Positions 1-8,968 are shown, numbered from the stretch's first letter. The stretch: DNA of 45,816 nucleotides from Magnetococcales bacterium (GCA_015234045.1 JADFWU010000005.1:64107-109922); one strand, 5' to 3'. Notes: generated by a model not told the origin, from the letters alone. A program made the numbers and translations.

Positions 1-133
1 GATCCAACGCCTCTTCAGCGACTTCAGCAACCGGCTCCTCGGGAATCTCTTCCTCGTCTTCATCTACCAAGGCATCAATATCAGCAAGATCCAGTGCCTC
101 TTCAGCGACTTCAGCAACCGGTTCTTCTGGAAT
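1..133. repeat. Imperfect tandem DNA repeat in the acidic protein gene
   Basis: A block of about 46 bp at 1-46 recurs at 88-133 with only a few mismatches. Both copies encode the same acidic stretch (EEPVAEVAEEALDL on the minus strand). The repeat period is about 87 bp (29 codons), so copy number can change without a frameshift. Confidence 0.8.
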
Positions 134-1300
134 TTCTAATGCTTCAACGTCAGCAAGATCCAGAGTCTCTTCCGATTCTTCTGGTTCCACAACTTCAGCT
201 TCGGTTAGGTCTAGCGGTTCAGGTGCAAGTGTTTCGGGTGTTCCAGGAATCTCTTCTGCTTCCAGCGGTTCAGCATCAGCAAGATCCAACGGATCGTCGG
301 TGCTCTGTTCGGTCTCTTCATCATCTTCTACGATCTCAGCTTCGGTCAGATCTAGGACCGTAGTATCTGCTTCACTTGGCTCTGCTTCGTCTTCCAAGGG
401 TTCTGCATCAGCAAGATCCAGAGGCGCGTCTTCAGACTCTGTTTCTGCATCTAACAGTCCTTCAAGCGCATCTTCTACGCCAACATTACCTAATTCAGCC
501 GAAGAGCCCTCATTAACGGCCACTTTTGGAATGGATTGGCTACTCTGCTCCGCATCAAGACCTAAATCCAAACTGCTTGGAATCGACTCTGCCACCACAG
601 CATCAGCCAGTGGATCAGAGGCTTCTTCTTGTGGAGCAATATGTTTGAGCAGGTCTTTTTCATCAAAATTCGCGCCAGGATCAGCGGAACCTTCCGAGGT
701 GATGGGCGTTTGAATCGGATCTTCCAGAAGACTTTTTTCTACAACCGCAGTCAATCCGGCTTGATCTTCCAGATCTACACTATATTGATCTTCTTCAATT
801 GAGGATGATTCTTCGGCGTTGGGATCAAGGAGATCGTCAGTACTGAGTGCTTCGATAATATCGGAGCCGGGTGCAACGGGTGTTTCTTCAGGACCAGGCG
901 CAGTGAGATCGGGGTCACTGGGCAGATTGCCCAGAGCAGAATCCTCATCCACACCATCTGCTGCTTCATCACTGATCAAAGTGACAGTTTTTGGTGAGGC
1001 ATCAGTTGGTTCTTGGCCTGCATTGAGAACGGAATCCAGTGAAAGAAGAATCTCTTCCATGGATGGCTCATCACCGTTTCCAGCTTTATTGCCCTCACCT
1101 TTAGCTGTCTCGGATTGCAAATCATCCATCTGCAGGTCTCCCAAACTCTGTTTCAGACTGATTTCACCCAACTCCAGAGAGTCGCTGATATTTCGCGTCT
1201 CTTTTTTCTTTAGTTTACGCAGTTTTTTTTCAGACTTTCGACGCTGGCTAGCTGCCTTGTCTTGCGCTCTTTTACGATTTTTTCTACTTTTTTTGCCCAT
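1..1300 (-). CDS. Acidic repeat protein with PopZ-like SMEEIL motif, 5' part (C-terminus off window)
   Basis: The frame is open for 433 codons from the ATG at 1298-1300 to the window edge, so the C-terminus is missing. Residues 1-35 are very basic (MGKKSRKNRKRAQDK onwards). Residues 80-88 read SMEEILLSL, which resembles the conserved N-terminal helix of the alphaproteobacterial polar organiser PopZ (MEEILASIRRI-type). From about residue 290 the chain is strongly acidic and Pro/Glu rich. It contains six spaced copies of an LDL[AT][DE]-x-[ED] motif at about 295, 317, 338, 363, 380 and 403. There is no signal peptide or membrane segment. A long acidic disordered linker after a short helix is the PopZ plan, but the basic head and the repeats are not typical, and PopZ's diagnostic C-terminal oligomerisation region cannot be seen. 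The function is unproven. It could equally be an unrelated low-complexity scaffold. Plus-strand open frames over the same DNA are shadows of this biased composition. Confidence 0.75.
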   Translation of the reverse strand, partial: MGKKSRKNRKRAQDKAASQRRKSEKKLRKLKKKETRNISDSLELGEISLKQSLGDLQMDDLQSETAKGEGNKAGNGDEPSMEEILLSLDSVLNAGQEPTDASPKTVTLISDEAADGVDEDSALGNLPSDPDLTAPGPEETPVAPGSDIIEALSTDDLLDPNAEESSSIEEDQYSVDLEDQAGLTAVVEKSLLEDPIQTPITSEGSADPGANFDEKDLLKHIAPQEEASDPLADAVVAESIPSSLDLGLDAEQSSQSIPKVAVNEGSSAELGNVGVEDALEGLLDAETESEDAPLDLADAEPLEDEAEPSEADTTVLDLTEAEIVEDDEETEQSTDDPLDLADAEPLEAEEIPGTPETLAPEPLDLTEAEVVEPEESEETLDLADVEALEIPEEPVAEVAEEALDLADIDALVDEDEEEIPEEPVAEVAEEALD

Positions 1301-1419
1301 AGCAGCCGTACTCGAATAAAGCACTTCAATAATAAAGAATCATGAATCGAAAAAAGCCGCATTCCATACAATGAACATAGCCATCGTTACTCGATTGATA
1401 TGGCATGCAAATATTCCGT

Positions 1420-1893
1420 TTAACATATCCCTGAACGAATGTTTTCCAACACTTTTTGAGCATGTTCTTTAACACGGACTTTGGCAAAGACATGGCAAAC
1501 AGTTCCTTGAGCGTTCACAATGAACGTGCTTCGCACAATGCCCATATAGGTTTTGCCATAGTTTTTCTTTTCCTGCCAGACACCAAAAGCTTCACACATT
1601 TCGCCATCGGTATCAGAGATCAGACTAAAGGAAAAGCCCTGCTTTTCACAAAAATTGGCATGGCGTTTTACCGAGTCCTTGGAGATGCCGATAACTGTAA
1701 ATCCTTCCTTATTGAAATCATTCAATAAAGATTGAAAATCACGTCCTTCGGTAGTGCATCCAGGCGTACTATCTTTAGGGTAGAAGTAAAAAACAGCGCC
1801 CTTTTCTCCCAATAGATCGAGTAAACGCTTCTGCTCACCTGTCTGGTCAGGCAGGGTCAGGTCAGGGATAGTACTACCAACGTCCAATAGCAT
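1420..1893 (-). CDS. bcp: Thioredoxin-dependent peroxiredoxin, PrxQ/Bcp type
   Basis: This 157-residue protein has the usual length of the bacterioferritin-comigratory protein/PrxQ family. The family reduces hydroperoxides in the cytoplasm using thioredoxin. The peroxidatic cysteine is C46 in STPGCTTEG. The classical E. coli-type resolving cysteine five residues later is absent: R51 is there instead. C82 in HANFCEKQG lies 36 residues after C46, the spacing of the alternative C48-C84 pair described for the Xanthomonas-type subgroup. Two further cysteines lie at EMCEAF and at the very C-terminus. GGAG six bases before the ATG supports the start. It appears to be a single gene, downstream of dacA across a gap of about 100 bp. 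Confidence 0.93.
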   Translation of the reverse strand: MLLDVGSTIPDLTLPDQTGEQKRLLDLLGEKGAVFYFYPKDSTPGCTTEGRDFQSLLNDFNKEGFTVIGISKDSVKRHANFCEKQGFSFSLISDTDGEMCEAFGVWQEKKNYGKTYMGIVRSTFIVNAQGTVCHVFAKVRVKEHAQKVLENIRSGIC

Positions 1894-1993
1894 GCCAAAC
1901 TCCGTTGTTGAGGAACCAATATCCTGTGTGACAAGGATACGCTTTTTTTGCTGTTACAAGAGGTTATTCTCGTTATCAAACAAGCTCTAAGAA

Positions 1994-3148
1994 CTACCAA
2001 CCCATTCGCAAACGTGCGCTATCAATGAATGAACCAACAAATCCTGCCTGATCAATACCGCTGTTGGCAATAACCGGACGGCTCACCACCTCTTTATCTC
2101 CAATTTTCACGACCAGAGTGCCAATTTGATCACCCGGTGCAATAGGTGCGATCAAAGGGTCTTTGTAGGAGAGTCCAACTTCCAAGTTGCTTCTTTCCTT
2201 TCGTGGAATGGTGACAAGGAGATCTTCCCGAATCATACCGGTTATGTTCTCTTTATTGCCTTTCCAAACTCGAAATTCCTTGATAGGCGTATTGCCTGAA
2301 TAGAGATGCAGCGTCTCATACATACGGTTTCCATAACGCAGCAGGCGTAGTGCCTCTTCCTCACGTACTTTGCTGCTACTGGCACCCATGATCACCGCAG
2401 ACATCCGCTGACCTTCATGGTCATTGGTGGCTATCAAACAGTAACCCGCTGCACGGGTATGACCGGTTTTAAGACCGGTGATCGAAGGATCACGCCAAAG
2501 TAGTTTGTTTCGATTGTATTGGCGGATGCCATTGTAAGTATACTGTTTTTCACGTGTATAATGACCAAATTGAGGAAACCGTGCGATCACTGTACGTGCC
2601 AGACGAAATATATCATAGGCTGTGGAATAGTGGTCATCGTCAGGCAGACCGGAGGCATTCATGAAATGGGAGTTATACATACCCAACTCACGCGCCTTGG
2701 TATTCATCAAATCAGCAAAGCCTTTTTCAGTACCGCCAAGATGTTCGGCAACCACGATACAGGCATCATTACCACTCTGAACAGCAATACCACGGATCAA
2801 ATCCTCAACCCGTACCATATCGCCAACGCGCACAAAGGTCTTCGAACCACCCATGCGCCACGCTTTTTCACTTACTGGCAGTTTGGTCTCCAGGTCCAAG
2901 TCACCCTTCTCCAACGCCTCGTAGATGTTGAACAGGGTCATTACCTTGGTCAAGGATGCTGGTGGACGACGTGTTTCCGCGTCATGAGAGTAGAGAATTG
3001 CCCCAGAATCAATATCACCCAGTACAGCGGCACTACTACTTACTCTGAAGGGCAGATTATCCGCATGACTGGTTGATGTTAATGGCGCAAACAGGACCAC
3101 TAATAGAAAAATGATCGACAATCGTAAGGTTGGAAGAGGCATTACCAT
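1994..3148 (-). CDS. dacA: D-alanyl-D-alanine carboxypeptidase (penicillin-binding protein 5/6 family)
   Basis: This is a serine-type DD-peptidase that trims the terminal D-Ala of peptidoglycan stem peptides in the periplasm. All three active-site motifs are visible (numbering from the ATG at 3148): SLTK with nucleophile S65 and K68, SGN at 125-127, and KTG at 227-229. The N-terminus has a signal peptide ending near STSHA. After the catalytic domain comes a C-terminal PBP5-like beta domain (RKERSNLEVGLSYKDPL... onwards), and the protein ends with a short amphipathic tail (FIDSARLRMGW) suited to membrane anchoring. The frame extends five codons upstream to a GTG that overlaps the rlpA stop codon. 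Translational coupling is therefore likely and the exact start is uncertain. It is the last gene of the mltB-rlpA-dacA wall-remodelling operon. Confidence 0.93.
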   Translation of the reverse strand: MVMPLPTLRLSIIFLLVVLFAPLTSTSHADNLPFRVSSSAAVLGDIDSGAILYSHDAETRRPPASLTKVMTLFNIYEALEKGDLDLETKLPVSEKAWRMGGSKTFVRVGDMVRVEDLIRGIAVQSGNDACIVVAEHLGGTEKGFADLMNTKARELGMYNSHFMNASGLPDDDHYSTAYDIFRLARTVIARFPQFGHYTREKQYTYNGIRQYNRNKLLWRDPSITGLKTGHTRAAGYCLIATNDHEGQRMSAVIMGASSSKVREEEALRLLRYGNRMYETLHLYSGNTPIKEFRVWKGNKENITGMIREDLLVTIPRKERSNLEVGLSYKDPLIAPIAPGDQIGTLVVKIGDKEVVSRPVIANSGIDQAGFVGSFIDSARLRMGW

Positions 3149-3159
3149 AATTGAGTTAA

Positions 3160-4104
3160 TCACTCCGCAATAATCTGTTTCTCTCCAAGGCCCATTTGCG
3201 CCAATGCCTTTACAACGCCGCCCGCTTGGGAACGGTCTGTATACGGGCCAATACTGACTCGATAAAACTGACGCTCTTTGACCATGATATTCTGAATACG
3301 TGCTGAACCAACGTCTTTGAGGCGTTTAACCAGCCGTTCAGCATTTACAAAATTTTTAAAGGAAGCTACTTGAACGTAAAACCTTTGCCCAAAACCCGCA
3401 ACCGATGACAGTGTATTTTTATCAGATTGTTTTGAAATAGCATTTGGTTTCCACGTTTTCCTGGGCTTCTGACGGGTTGGAACAGGTGTCTTATATCGAT
3501 CCGCAGCATGGGCACTCACATATTGTTGCCGTAAACTATCTGGCAGAAGATCCTGAGTGTAGAGTGCCGGGTCAACCACCTCAACCCGAACAGAGGCTGT
3601 TCCTTGAGTATCGTAACCAAGGTGTCTGGCCGCTGAATAGGATAGATCAATGAGCCTATTCTTTACAAAAGGCCCGCGATCATTGACACGTATGATCATG
3701 GAACGACCATTTTCCAAATTGGTTACACGTACCAAACAGGGCAGAGGTAGCCGGGTATGTGCGGCAGAAAAGTCAAACATGTCAAACCGCTCACCAATAG
3801 CGGTAGGACGATTATGAAATTTAGCGCCATACCAGGAGGCAATTCCTTCTTCTGAATAGCCGTATTCGTTCTTAATCGGATAATAGGTTATGCCATCAAT
3901 GGTATACGGTCGTGTCTTACGGTCAACAAAAGAACGATCAGACAGTTTAGGCAGTTGGGTATAGTGCTTGTAAGAAGTATCCAAAGGGACTTTGTTTGGC
4001 CGCACTGAACACCCTGACAACAGCAACAGTACCACAATAGGCGCAATTAGAAAGCACACACCCTTCAATTGCCCAAAAGTATTGCTCTGTTGCTGACCCA
4101 TCAT
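3160..4104 (-). CDS. rlpA: RlpA-like septal ring lytic transglycosylase lipoprotein with SPOR domain
   Basis: This 314-residue lipoprotein has a signal peptide with lipobox LLSGC (lipidated C32). A double-psi beta-barrel RlpA domain follows at about 88-175 (GIASWYGAKFHNRPTAIGE, then VRVNDRGPF-type motifs), then a basic linker. The C-terminal SPOR domain (FYVQVASFKNFVNAERLVKRL to about 312) binds denuded septal glycan. RlpA proteins cleave peptide-free glycan strands during cell separation in the best-studied case (Pseudomonas); in other species they are structural. The start overlaps the mltB stop by four bases (ATGA) and the stop adjoins dacA, so the three are surely co-transcribed. Confidence 0.94.
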   Translation of the reverse strand: MMGQQQSNTFGQLKGVCFLIAPIVVLLLLSGCSVRPNKVPLDTSYKHYTQLPKLSDRSFVDRKTRPYTIDGITYYPIKNEYGYSEEGIASWYGAKFHNRPTAIGERFDMFDFSAAHTRLPLPCLVRVTNLENGRSMIIRVNDRGPFVKNRLIDLSYSAARHLGYDTQGTASVRVEVVDPALYTQDLLPDSLRQQYVSAHAADRYKTPVPTRQKPRKTWKPNAISKQSDKNTLSSVAGFGQRFYVQVASFKNFVNAERLVKRLKDVGSARIQNIMVKERQFYRVSIGPYTDRSQAGGVVKALAQMGLGEKQIIAE

Positions 4105-5117
4105 GGTGTTGAATCAACCTCATTGGCCAGTTCATGAGCAACCATGGCAAAACGCAGTGAATTGTTCCAACGGGTAATCACCCGAAAATTGCCAAAAACC
4201 AGATGATAGGTTGTACCGCGTTTCTCAGTTAACTTGATAATTGCAGCCGGTTCATCATCCCGTGGTAGTGACATCCCTTCAGGCAATCGAACCCCTTTTT
4301 CACGCAAAGCACGCCATGTTGACATCTTTTTGATGCGTTTTTGGGCCAATTTGGCCAGTTCAGCCTTGGTATTTTGCGGTATTGCTGCCAGTGGTGCGCC
4401 GGCGTGCCAACCATGGCGCTTGAGAAAATTGGCAATGGATGCCAATACATCAACCGGATTGCTGAACACTTCCCGCTTGCCATTGCCATCAAAATCAATC
4501 GCATTGACTCGCATGGTGCCTGGAATCATCTGAACCTGTCCCATAGCGCCCGCATAGGAGCCCTTTCGGCTTGATGGCTCCCATCCCTCCTCCTTACACA
4601 GCAACAAAAATTCCCTTAGTTGCTGGCGAAAAAAAGTTTCTCGGCGCGGATAATTTGTAGACAAGGTAAACAGTGTTTGCAGGACCGGATAACTGCCTAG
4701 ATTGGTGCCATAACGGCTCTCAATGCCCCACAGAGCTATCGGAATGGCTTTAGGTACACCAAACCGCTTACTGATGTGTTCCAACAGTGCATCATGCTTT
4801 TGACGAAGCGAGCGTCCGGTTTTGATGATCCGGTCAGTGATGAATAAATTGCGGTATTCATGGTAAGGCTTGGCTTCCGCTTGGTGGTTCATCAAGCGGA
4901 TCACCTTTTTATACGGCTTCATATCCTTGAATAAATGATTCAACCACTGGCGATCAAGATGATCTTTCGTTACCCAATCTCCCATCCAGGGATATCGGTC
5001 CACAATATCACCCGCTTGAACCGATGACGGTATGGAAAACATAACCGCCCAAACGATTGCCAAGGCAAAACAGGGTTTGAGGATGTGATATGGTGCCAGC
5101 GTTACAAAGCTGCCCAT
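4101..5117 (-). CDS. mltB: Membrane-bound or periplasmic lytic murein transglycosylase B family
   Basis: This SLT-2/MltB-type lytic transglycosylase cleaves the MurNAc-GlcNAc bond with formation of 1,6-anhydroMurNAc. The catalytic glutamate is E133 in ALWGIESRYGTNLG. The family motif GAMGQVQMIPGT and the region around IDFDGNGKRE are also present. The frame opens twelve codons further upstream, but the ATG at 5117 has GGAG ten bases ahead of it. It also begins directly with a good signal peptide (hydrophobic core, cleavage near SVQA-GD), so that start is preferred; the upstream ATG has no clear ribosome binding site. There is no lipobox, so the mature enzyme is probably soluble periplasmic rather than lipid anchored. 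It is the first gene of the mltB-rlpA-dacA operon and diverges from the ABC exporter genes. Confidence 0.92.
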   Translation of the reverse strand: MGSFVTLAPYHILKPCFALAIVWAVMFSIPSSVQAGDIVDRYPWMGDWVTKDHLDRQWLNHLFKDMKPYKKVIRLMNHQAEAKPYHEYRNLFITDRIIKTGRSLRQKHDALLEHISKRFGVPKAIPIALWGIESRYGTNLGSYPVLQTLFTLSTNYPRRETFFRQQLREFLLLCKEEGWEPSSRKGSYAGAMGQVQMIPGTMRVNAIDFDGNGKREVFSNPVDVLASIANFLKRHGWHAGAPLAAIPQNTKAELAKLAQKRIKKMSTWRALREKGVRLPEGMSLPRDDEPAAIIKLTEKRGTTYHLVFGNFRVITRWNNSLRFAMVAHELANEVDSTP

Positions 5118-5281
5118 GCTAATACCGCTCCGTTGACAGAGGCCTATTTCCATTCAAACATACCTGTCCATACCATGGATGATCCTGATTTCAGGACATG
5201 GACAAACAGTGGATTGAGGTCCAGTTTGAAGAGTGTTGAACAGGATGCGTCCCACACCCAGAATAATACTATTTGATCTTG

Positions 5282-7144
5282 ATGATACCCAAACTTGGCC
5301 ATGAATCAATGAAATCAACAACCGATACTGCAAAAGAATCGGAACTAAAGGGCCGAAAGCCCATAAAATCAGGGCGTGAGCGTCTTGCACCTCTACGTGA
5401 ACATTATCGACACCATGCGCTTGGATTCCTGACCGGTTTTATTTTGCTTGCTCTGGGCAACGGTGCCGCAGCAGCCATTCCCTATACCATGAAACTGGCA
5501 ACTGATGCTTTGGCCAACGGTGAATCCACGCGCGTCCGTGAGATGGCCTTGGCGCTGTTGGGCATCACTCTGGTACATGCCGTATTACGGGTTGGAAGCC
5601 GATTTTGGATCTTTCGTATCGGTCGAAAAATCGAGTACGCCCTACGCAATCAGTATCATGAAAAACTGTTGACCCTGGAGAGAAATCAACTCAACAAATG
5701 GCGCACCGGTGATCTCGTTTCCCGTGGTATCGGCGATATGATCGCTATTCGGATGTTTATCGGCCCTGGATTTCTACTGGTTGCCAACACCACCCTCGCC
5801 TATGCCGTAACCATTCCTGTGATGGTGGCCATGGATCTTCAGTTAGCCCTGTTGGCTCTGGCTCCGTTGCCGTTGACCATCTATGTCGCTCGACTGCTGA
5901 CGCGGCGCCTCTACGGATTGAGTCGGCGCATGGCTGATCAATTTGGTCAGCTCTCTTCATTTATCCAGGAATCCATCTCAGGCATGACAGTCATTCAGGC
6001 CCATGCCGCCGAATCCCGCTGGAAAGCCCGGTTTTATGATGAATCCGAAGCGCATTACCTGGCCAATCTAAATCATGCGCGGCTGCATGGACTGTTTGCA
6101 CCTCTAATGGGTTTGGCTGGTGGTCTGGGCAGTTGGATCATCTTGGCCTATGGCGGTGGTTTGGTTGCGGAAGGCAGATTGACCCTTGGTGATTTCGTTG
6201 CGTTTACAGGCTATTTGACCATGTTAATCTGGCCGACAGTGGGTTTTGGTTGGATCTTGGCTGTATTGCAACGAGGATTGGCGGCCTTGAGTCGTTTACA
6301 AGATGTGCTGGTGCTCAATGGATCTGACGTGTTGGATGTTGATTCAAGGCAGGAAAACAGCCATGAAAAAAAATCAGGATGTTATGATATTTCAATAAGA
6401 AATTTAAGCTTTTATCATGATGATGCTAAACTAAAAGATAAAGTAAAAATATTGGATGATATCTCTCTGGATATTCCAGCTGATGCCTTTGTTGGATTGG
6501 TTGGACCGATTGGATCTGGCAAATCTACACTGCTTCATCTGCTGGCACGGATTGAGAAAGCACCGGAGAAATCCATTTTTATCAACAAAGAAGCCATTGA
6601 AGATATTCCTCAAGCGCGTTTAAGGCGTTGTATGGCATTGGCTCCTCAGGAAAATCAACTCTTTTCCATTCCGGTACGAGACAATATACGCTTTGGCTGC
6701 CCTGATATGGATGATAAAACCATATGGCGCTATCTCAAATTGACTGCGCTGGATCGTGAAGCAGCCTCGTTTCCCGATGGACTTGATACGCTGGTCGGTG
6801 AACGCGGCATTACCCTTTCTGGCGGACAGAGACAGCGGGCAGCTTTGGCACGGGCGTGGATTATGGAGCCGGATATCCTGTTGTTGGATGATGTCTTTTC
6901 CAGTGTGGATCTGGCTACTGAGCAGTCGATTCTAAAAGCACTTCATGATTCTGATCGAAAGCACACCATGGTGATGGTGTGTCATCGAATCAACGCGCTG
7001 TTGGCAGCGGATATCATTTTTGTACTGGATCAAGGTCGTCTTGTTGCACAAGGAGACCATGAAACTCTTTTAAAACAAAGTGAACTATATAAAAACCTCT
7101 ATAAACAGATGAGCCGTAAACAGGCACTGGCAGGTGTTCAATGA
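5282..7144 (+). CDS. ABC exporter half-transporter, MdlA-like (membrane plus ATPase domains)
   Basis: This half-transporter of about 620 residues has an N-terminal six-helix exporter domain (about 40-330) and a C-terminal ATPase. Walker A is GPIGSGKST at about 408, the signature is LSGGQRQRA at about 512, and Walker B is ILLLDDVFSSVD near 536. The catalytic glutamate after Walker B is replaced by Asp, as in E. coli MdlA, so this half probably contributes the degenerate site of a heterodimer. Its stop overlaps the start of the second half-transporter by four bases. The ATPase segment at 6350-6450 is locally AT-rich compared with the membrane domain. The substrate cannot be read from the sequence; relatives export drugs or lipids. 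The start is unsure: a TTG at 5273, ATG 5282 and ATG 5309 are all possible and none has a strong ribosome binding site. Confidence 0.9.
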   Translation: MIPKLGHESMKSTTDTAKESELKGRKPIKSGRERLAPLREHYRHHALGFLTGFILLALGNGAAAAIPYTMKLATDALANGESTRVREMALALLGITLVHAVLRVGSRFWIFRIGRKIEYALRNQYHEKLLTLERNQLNKWRTGDLVSRGIGDMIAIRMFIGPGFLLVANTTLAYAVTIPVMVAMDLQLALLALAPLPLTIYVARLLTRRLYGLSRRMADQFGQLSSFIQESISGMTVIQAHAAESRWKARFYDESEAHYLANLNHARLHGLFAPLMGLAGGLGSWIILAYGGGLVAEGRLTLGDFVAFTGYLTMLIWPTVGFGWILAVLQRGLAALSRLQDVLVLNGSDVLDVDSRQENSHEKKSGCYDISIRNLSFYHDDAKLKDKVKILDDISLDIPADAFVGLVGPIGSGKSTLLHLLARIEKAPEKSIFINKEAIEDIPQARLRRCMALAPQENQLFSIPVRDNIRFGCPDMDDKTIWRYLKLTALDREAASFPDGLDTLVGERGITLSGGQRQRAALARAWIMEPDILLLDDVFSSVDLATEQSILKALHDSDRKHTMVMVCHRINALLAADIIFVLDQGRLVAQGDHETLLKQSELYKNLYKQMSRKQALAGVQ

Positions 7145-8958
7145 ATGCGCCCGCACCCGGTATAAGCGATGAAACACGCTATGGAAAATTCGTTGATCTA
7201 TTGATTCTAAAACGGTTCTTCAGTTACGCACGTCCCTATTCCAGATGGATAGTGGTTGCCTTTTGTCTGTTGCCACTGGCTGCATTTACCCAATTGACGC
7301 AACCGCTAATGATCCGATTTTCAGTGGATAATCATATATCTACCGGTGATATGGATGGATTTATTATTGTCATCCTGGGCTATGGTGCATTGGTTGTCTT
7401 GCAACTGGCCGTGAGTTACGTACAGACTCTGCTGCATAATATTTTGGGGCAACGGATTGTTCGCGATCTCAGGCGGGATCTTTTTAGTCATGTTGTCAAT
7501 CAAGATACTTCGTTTTTTCATACAAATACCAGTGGTCGTCTCACCAATCGTCTCACCAATGATACAGAGTCTGTCAATCAGATGATCAGCGCGGGTTTGA
7601 TCAATCTGGTCGGAGACATTTTATTATTGATTGGTGTGGCGGTGAGTATGTTTGCTCTTTCAATGCACCTATCATTGATCACGCTGGCTACCATGCCGTT
7701 TATTGTGGTTGCCACAGTGATGATCACCAGTCGCGTGCGCAAAGCACAGAAAAAAGCCCGTGTGATGCAGGCGGATATGTCCAGCATGATGACAGAGGAG
7801 TTGGAAGGTATTGATGTCGTAAGGCTTTTCAATAGACAAAAACATAATCATCAGGCTTTTGACGCAATCAATAGCCGATACTATCATTCAACCGTTGGTA
7901 GTACTTTCCTTGAAACAGTTCAGTTCAGCTTTGTGGAAACCACGTCAACAGCGGTGTTGGCGCTCTTGTTCTGGTATGGTGCATCCCTTCAGGAGTCTGA
8001 TCCGGTTACATTAGGTACGCTGATCGCATTTATTGACTATATTCGCCGTCTTTTCAATCCTATAAGAGACCTTTCATCGAAATTCACTACAATGCAGGCG
8101 GCTATGACCGCGTTAGAGCGGATATTTTCACTGATTGATCAAAAACCGAAGCTGAATAGATCAGATTTTATTGGTGATAAAACAATTTCAAATCAAACTC
8201 CACCAAGCATTAAATTTGAAAACATATCATTTAACTATGGAAAAGGCGATGTTTTAAAAGAGATTAATCTTGAAATTGAACCAGGAGAGCGGATCGCGGT
8301 TGTTGGACCAACCGGCACAGGAAAAACCAGTTTGATCAAACTGCTCAACCGTACCTACGATCCCGTGCAGGGACGCGTATTGATTGATGGACAGGATATT
8401 CGAACCCAGCCCCTATCAGAAGTGCGTCGTTCAGTTGGCATGATTCAACAAGAGACTTTTTTGTTTACCGGAAGTGTCGCCGAAAATCTTAGCTTGGGTG
8501 ACTCAGAAATGTCTCGTGAACAGATGAAAAACATGTTGAAACAGGCGCAAGCGTGGCCATTTATTAAAGGACTACCTGATCAACTGGATGCCAAAGTTGA
8601 GCAACGCGGTTACAATTTTTCAACCGGTCAAAGGCAGTTGCTTGGATTTGCGCGTGTACTGGCTTCACAACCAAGAATTCTGGTCATGGATGAAGCAACC
8701 AGTTCAGTGGATACCGTGAGTGAACGCTTAATTCAAGAGGCGCTACAGGTGCTGTTGAAAGGTCGTACGGCGCTCATTATCGCCCATCGATTGAGTACAA
8801 TTCGTGAAGCTGACCGAATCGTTGTGCTATCGAATGGCAAAATTGAAGAGATTGGAACACACGAGGCATTATTGCAGCGGGATGGGCTTTATGCCAAACT
8901 CTATGCGCTTCAGTTTCAAGACGATTTAATATCAGGAGATGTAGCCGCATCCGTGTGA
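7141..8958 (+). CDS. ABC exporter half-transporter, MdlB-like
   Basis: This 605-residue partner of the preceding gene also has a membrane domain (about 35-320) followed by an ATPase. Walker A is GPTGTGKTS at about 389, and Walker B ILVMDEATSSVD (about 514-525) has an intact catalytic Glu. The signature loop is FSTGQRQLL rather than LSGGQ. In a head-to-tail heterodimer, the intact Walker B here would pair with the canonical signature of the upstream protein to form one competent site. The other site would combine Asp for Glu with the altered signature. This asymmetry is typical of MdlAB/TM287-288-type exporters. The ATGA overlap implies coupled translation and a 1:1 complex in the inner membrane. 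Confidence 0.92.
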   Translation: MNAPAPGISDETRYGKFVDLLILKRFFSYARPYSRWIVVAFCLLPLAAFTQLTQPLMIRFSVDNHISTGDMDGFIIVILGYGALVVLQLAVSYVQTLLHNILGQRIVRDLRRDLFSHVVNQDTSFFHTNTSGRLTNRLTNDTESVNQMISAGLINLVGDILLLIGVAVSMFALSMHLSLITLATMPFIVVATVMITSRVRKAQKKARVMQADMSSMMTEELEGIDVVRLFNRQKHNHQAFDAINSRYYHSTVGSTFLETVQFSFVETTSTAVLALLFWYGASLQESDPVTLGTLIAFIDYIRRLFNPIRDLSSKFTTMQAAMTALERIFSLIDQKPKLNRSDFIGDKTISNQTPPSIKFENISFNYGKGDVLKEINLEIEPGERIAVVGPTGTGKTSLIKLLNRTYDPVQGRVLIDGQDIRTQPLSEVRRSVGMIQQETFLFTGSVAENLSLGDSEMSREQMKNMLKQAQAWPFIKGLPDQLDAKVEQRGYNFSTGQRQLLGFARVLASQPRILVMDEATSSVDTVSERLIQEALQVLLKGRTALIIAHRLSTIREADRIVVLSNGKIEEIGTHEALLQRDGLYAKLYALQFQDDLISGDVAASV

Positions 8959-8968
8959 CTACATCTCC
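8935..8968. promoter_or_regulatory. Ten-base-pair hairpin spanning the stop codon of the exporter operon
   Basis: GGAGATGTAG at 8935-8944 is perfectly complementary to CTACATCTCC at 8959-8968. The 14-nt loop contains the TGA stop. No T-run follows, so it is not a canonical intrinsic terminator. It could protect the mRNA 3' end or act with Rho. Confidence 0.5.

Noticed and set aside
94-1319. Plus-strand open frames across the left edge (89, 137 and 166 aa)
   Set aside because: They are Ser/Leu/Gln-rich low-complexity complements of the acidic repeat gene on the minus strand, which has the longer intact frame and a sensible start.
1920-1949. Stem TATCCT/AGGATA followed by seven T on the plus strand
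   Set aside because: It has the look of a terminator, but no plus-strand gene precedes it; the genes on both sides are on the minus strand.
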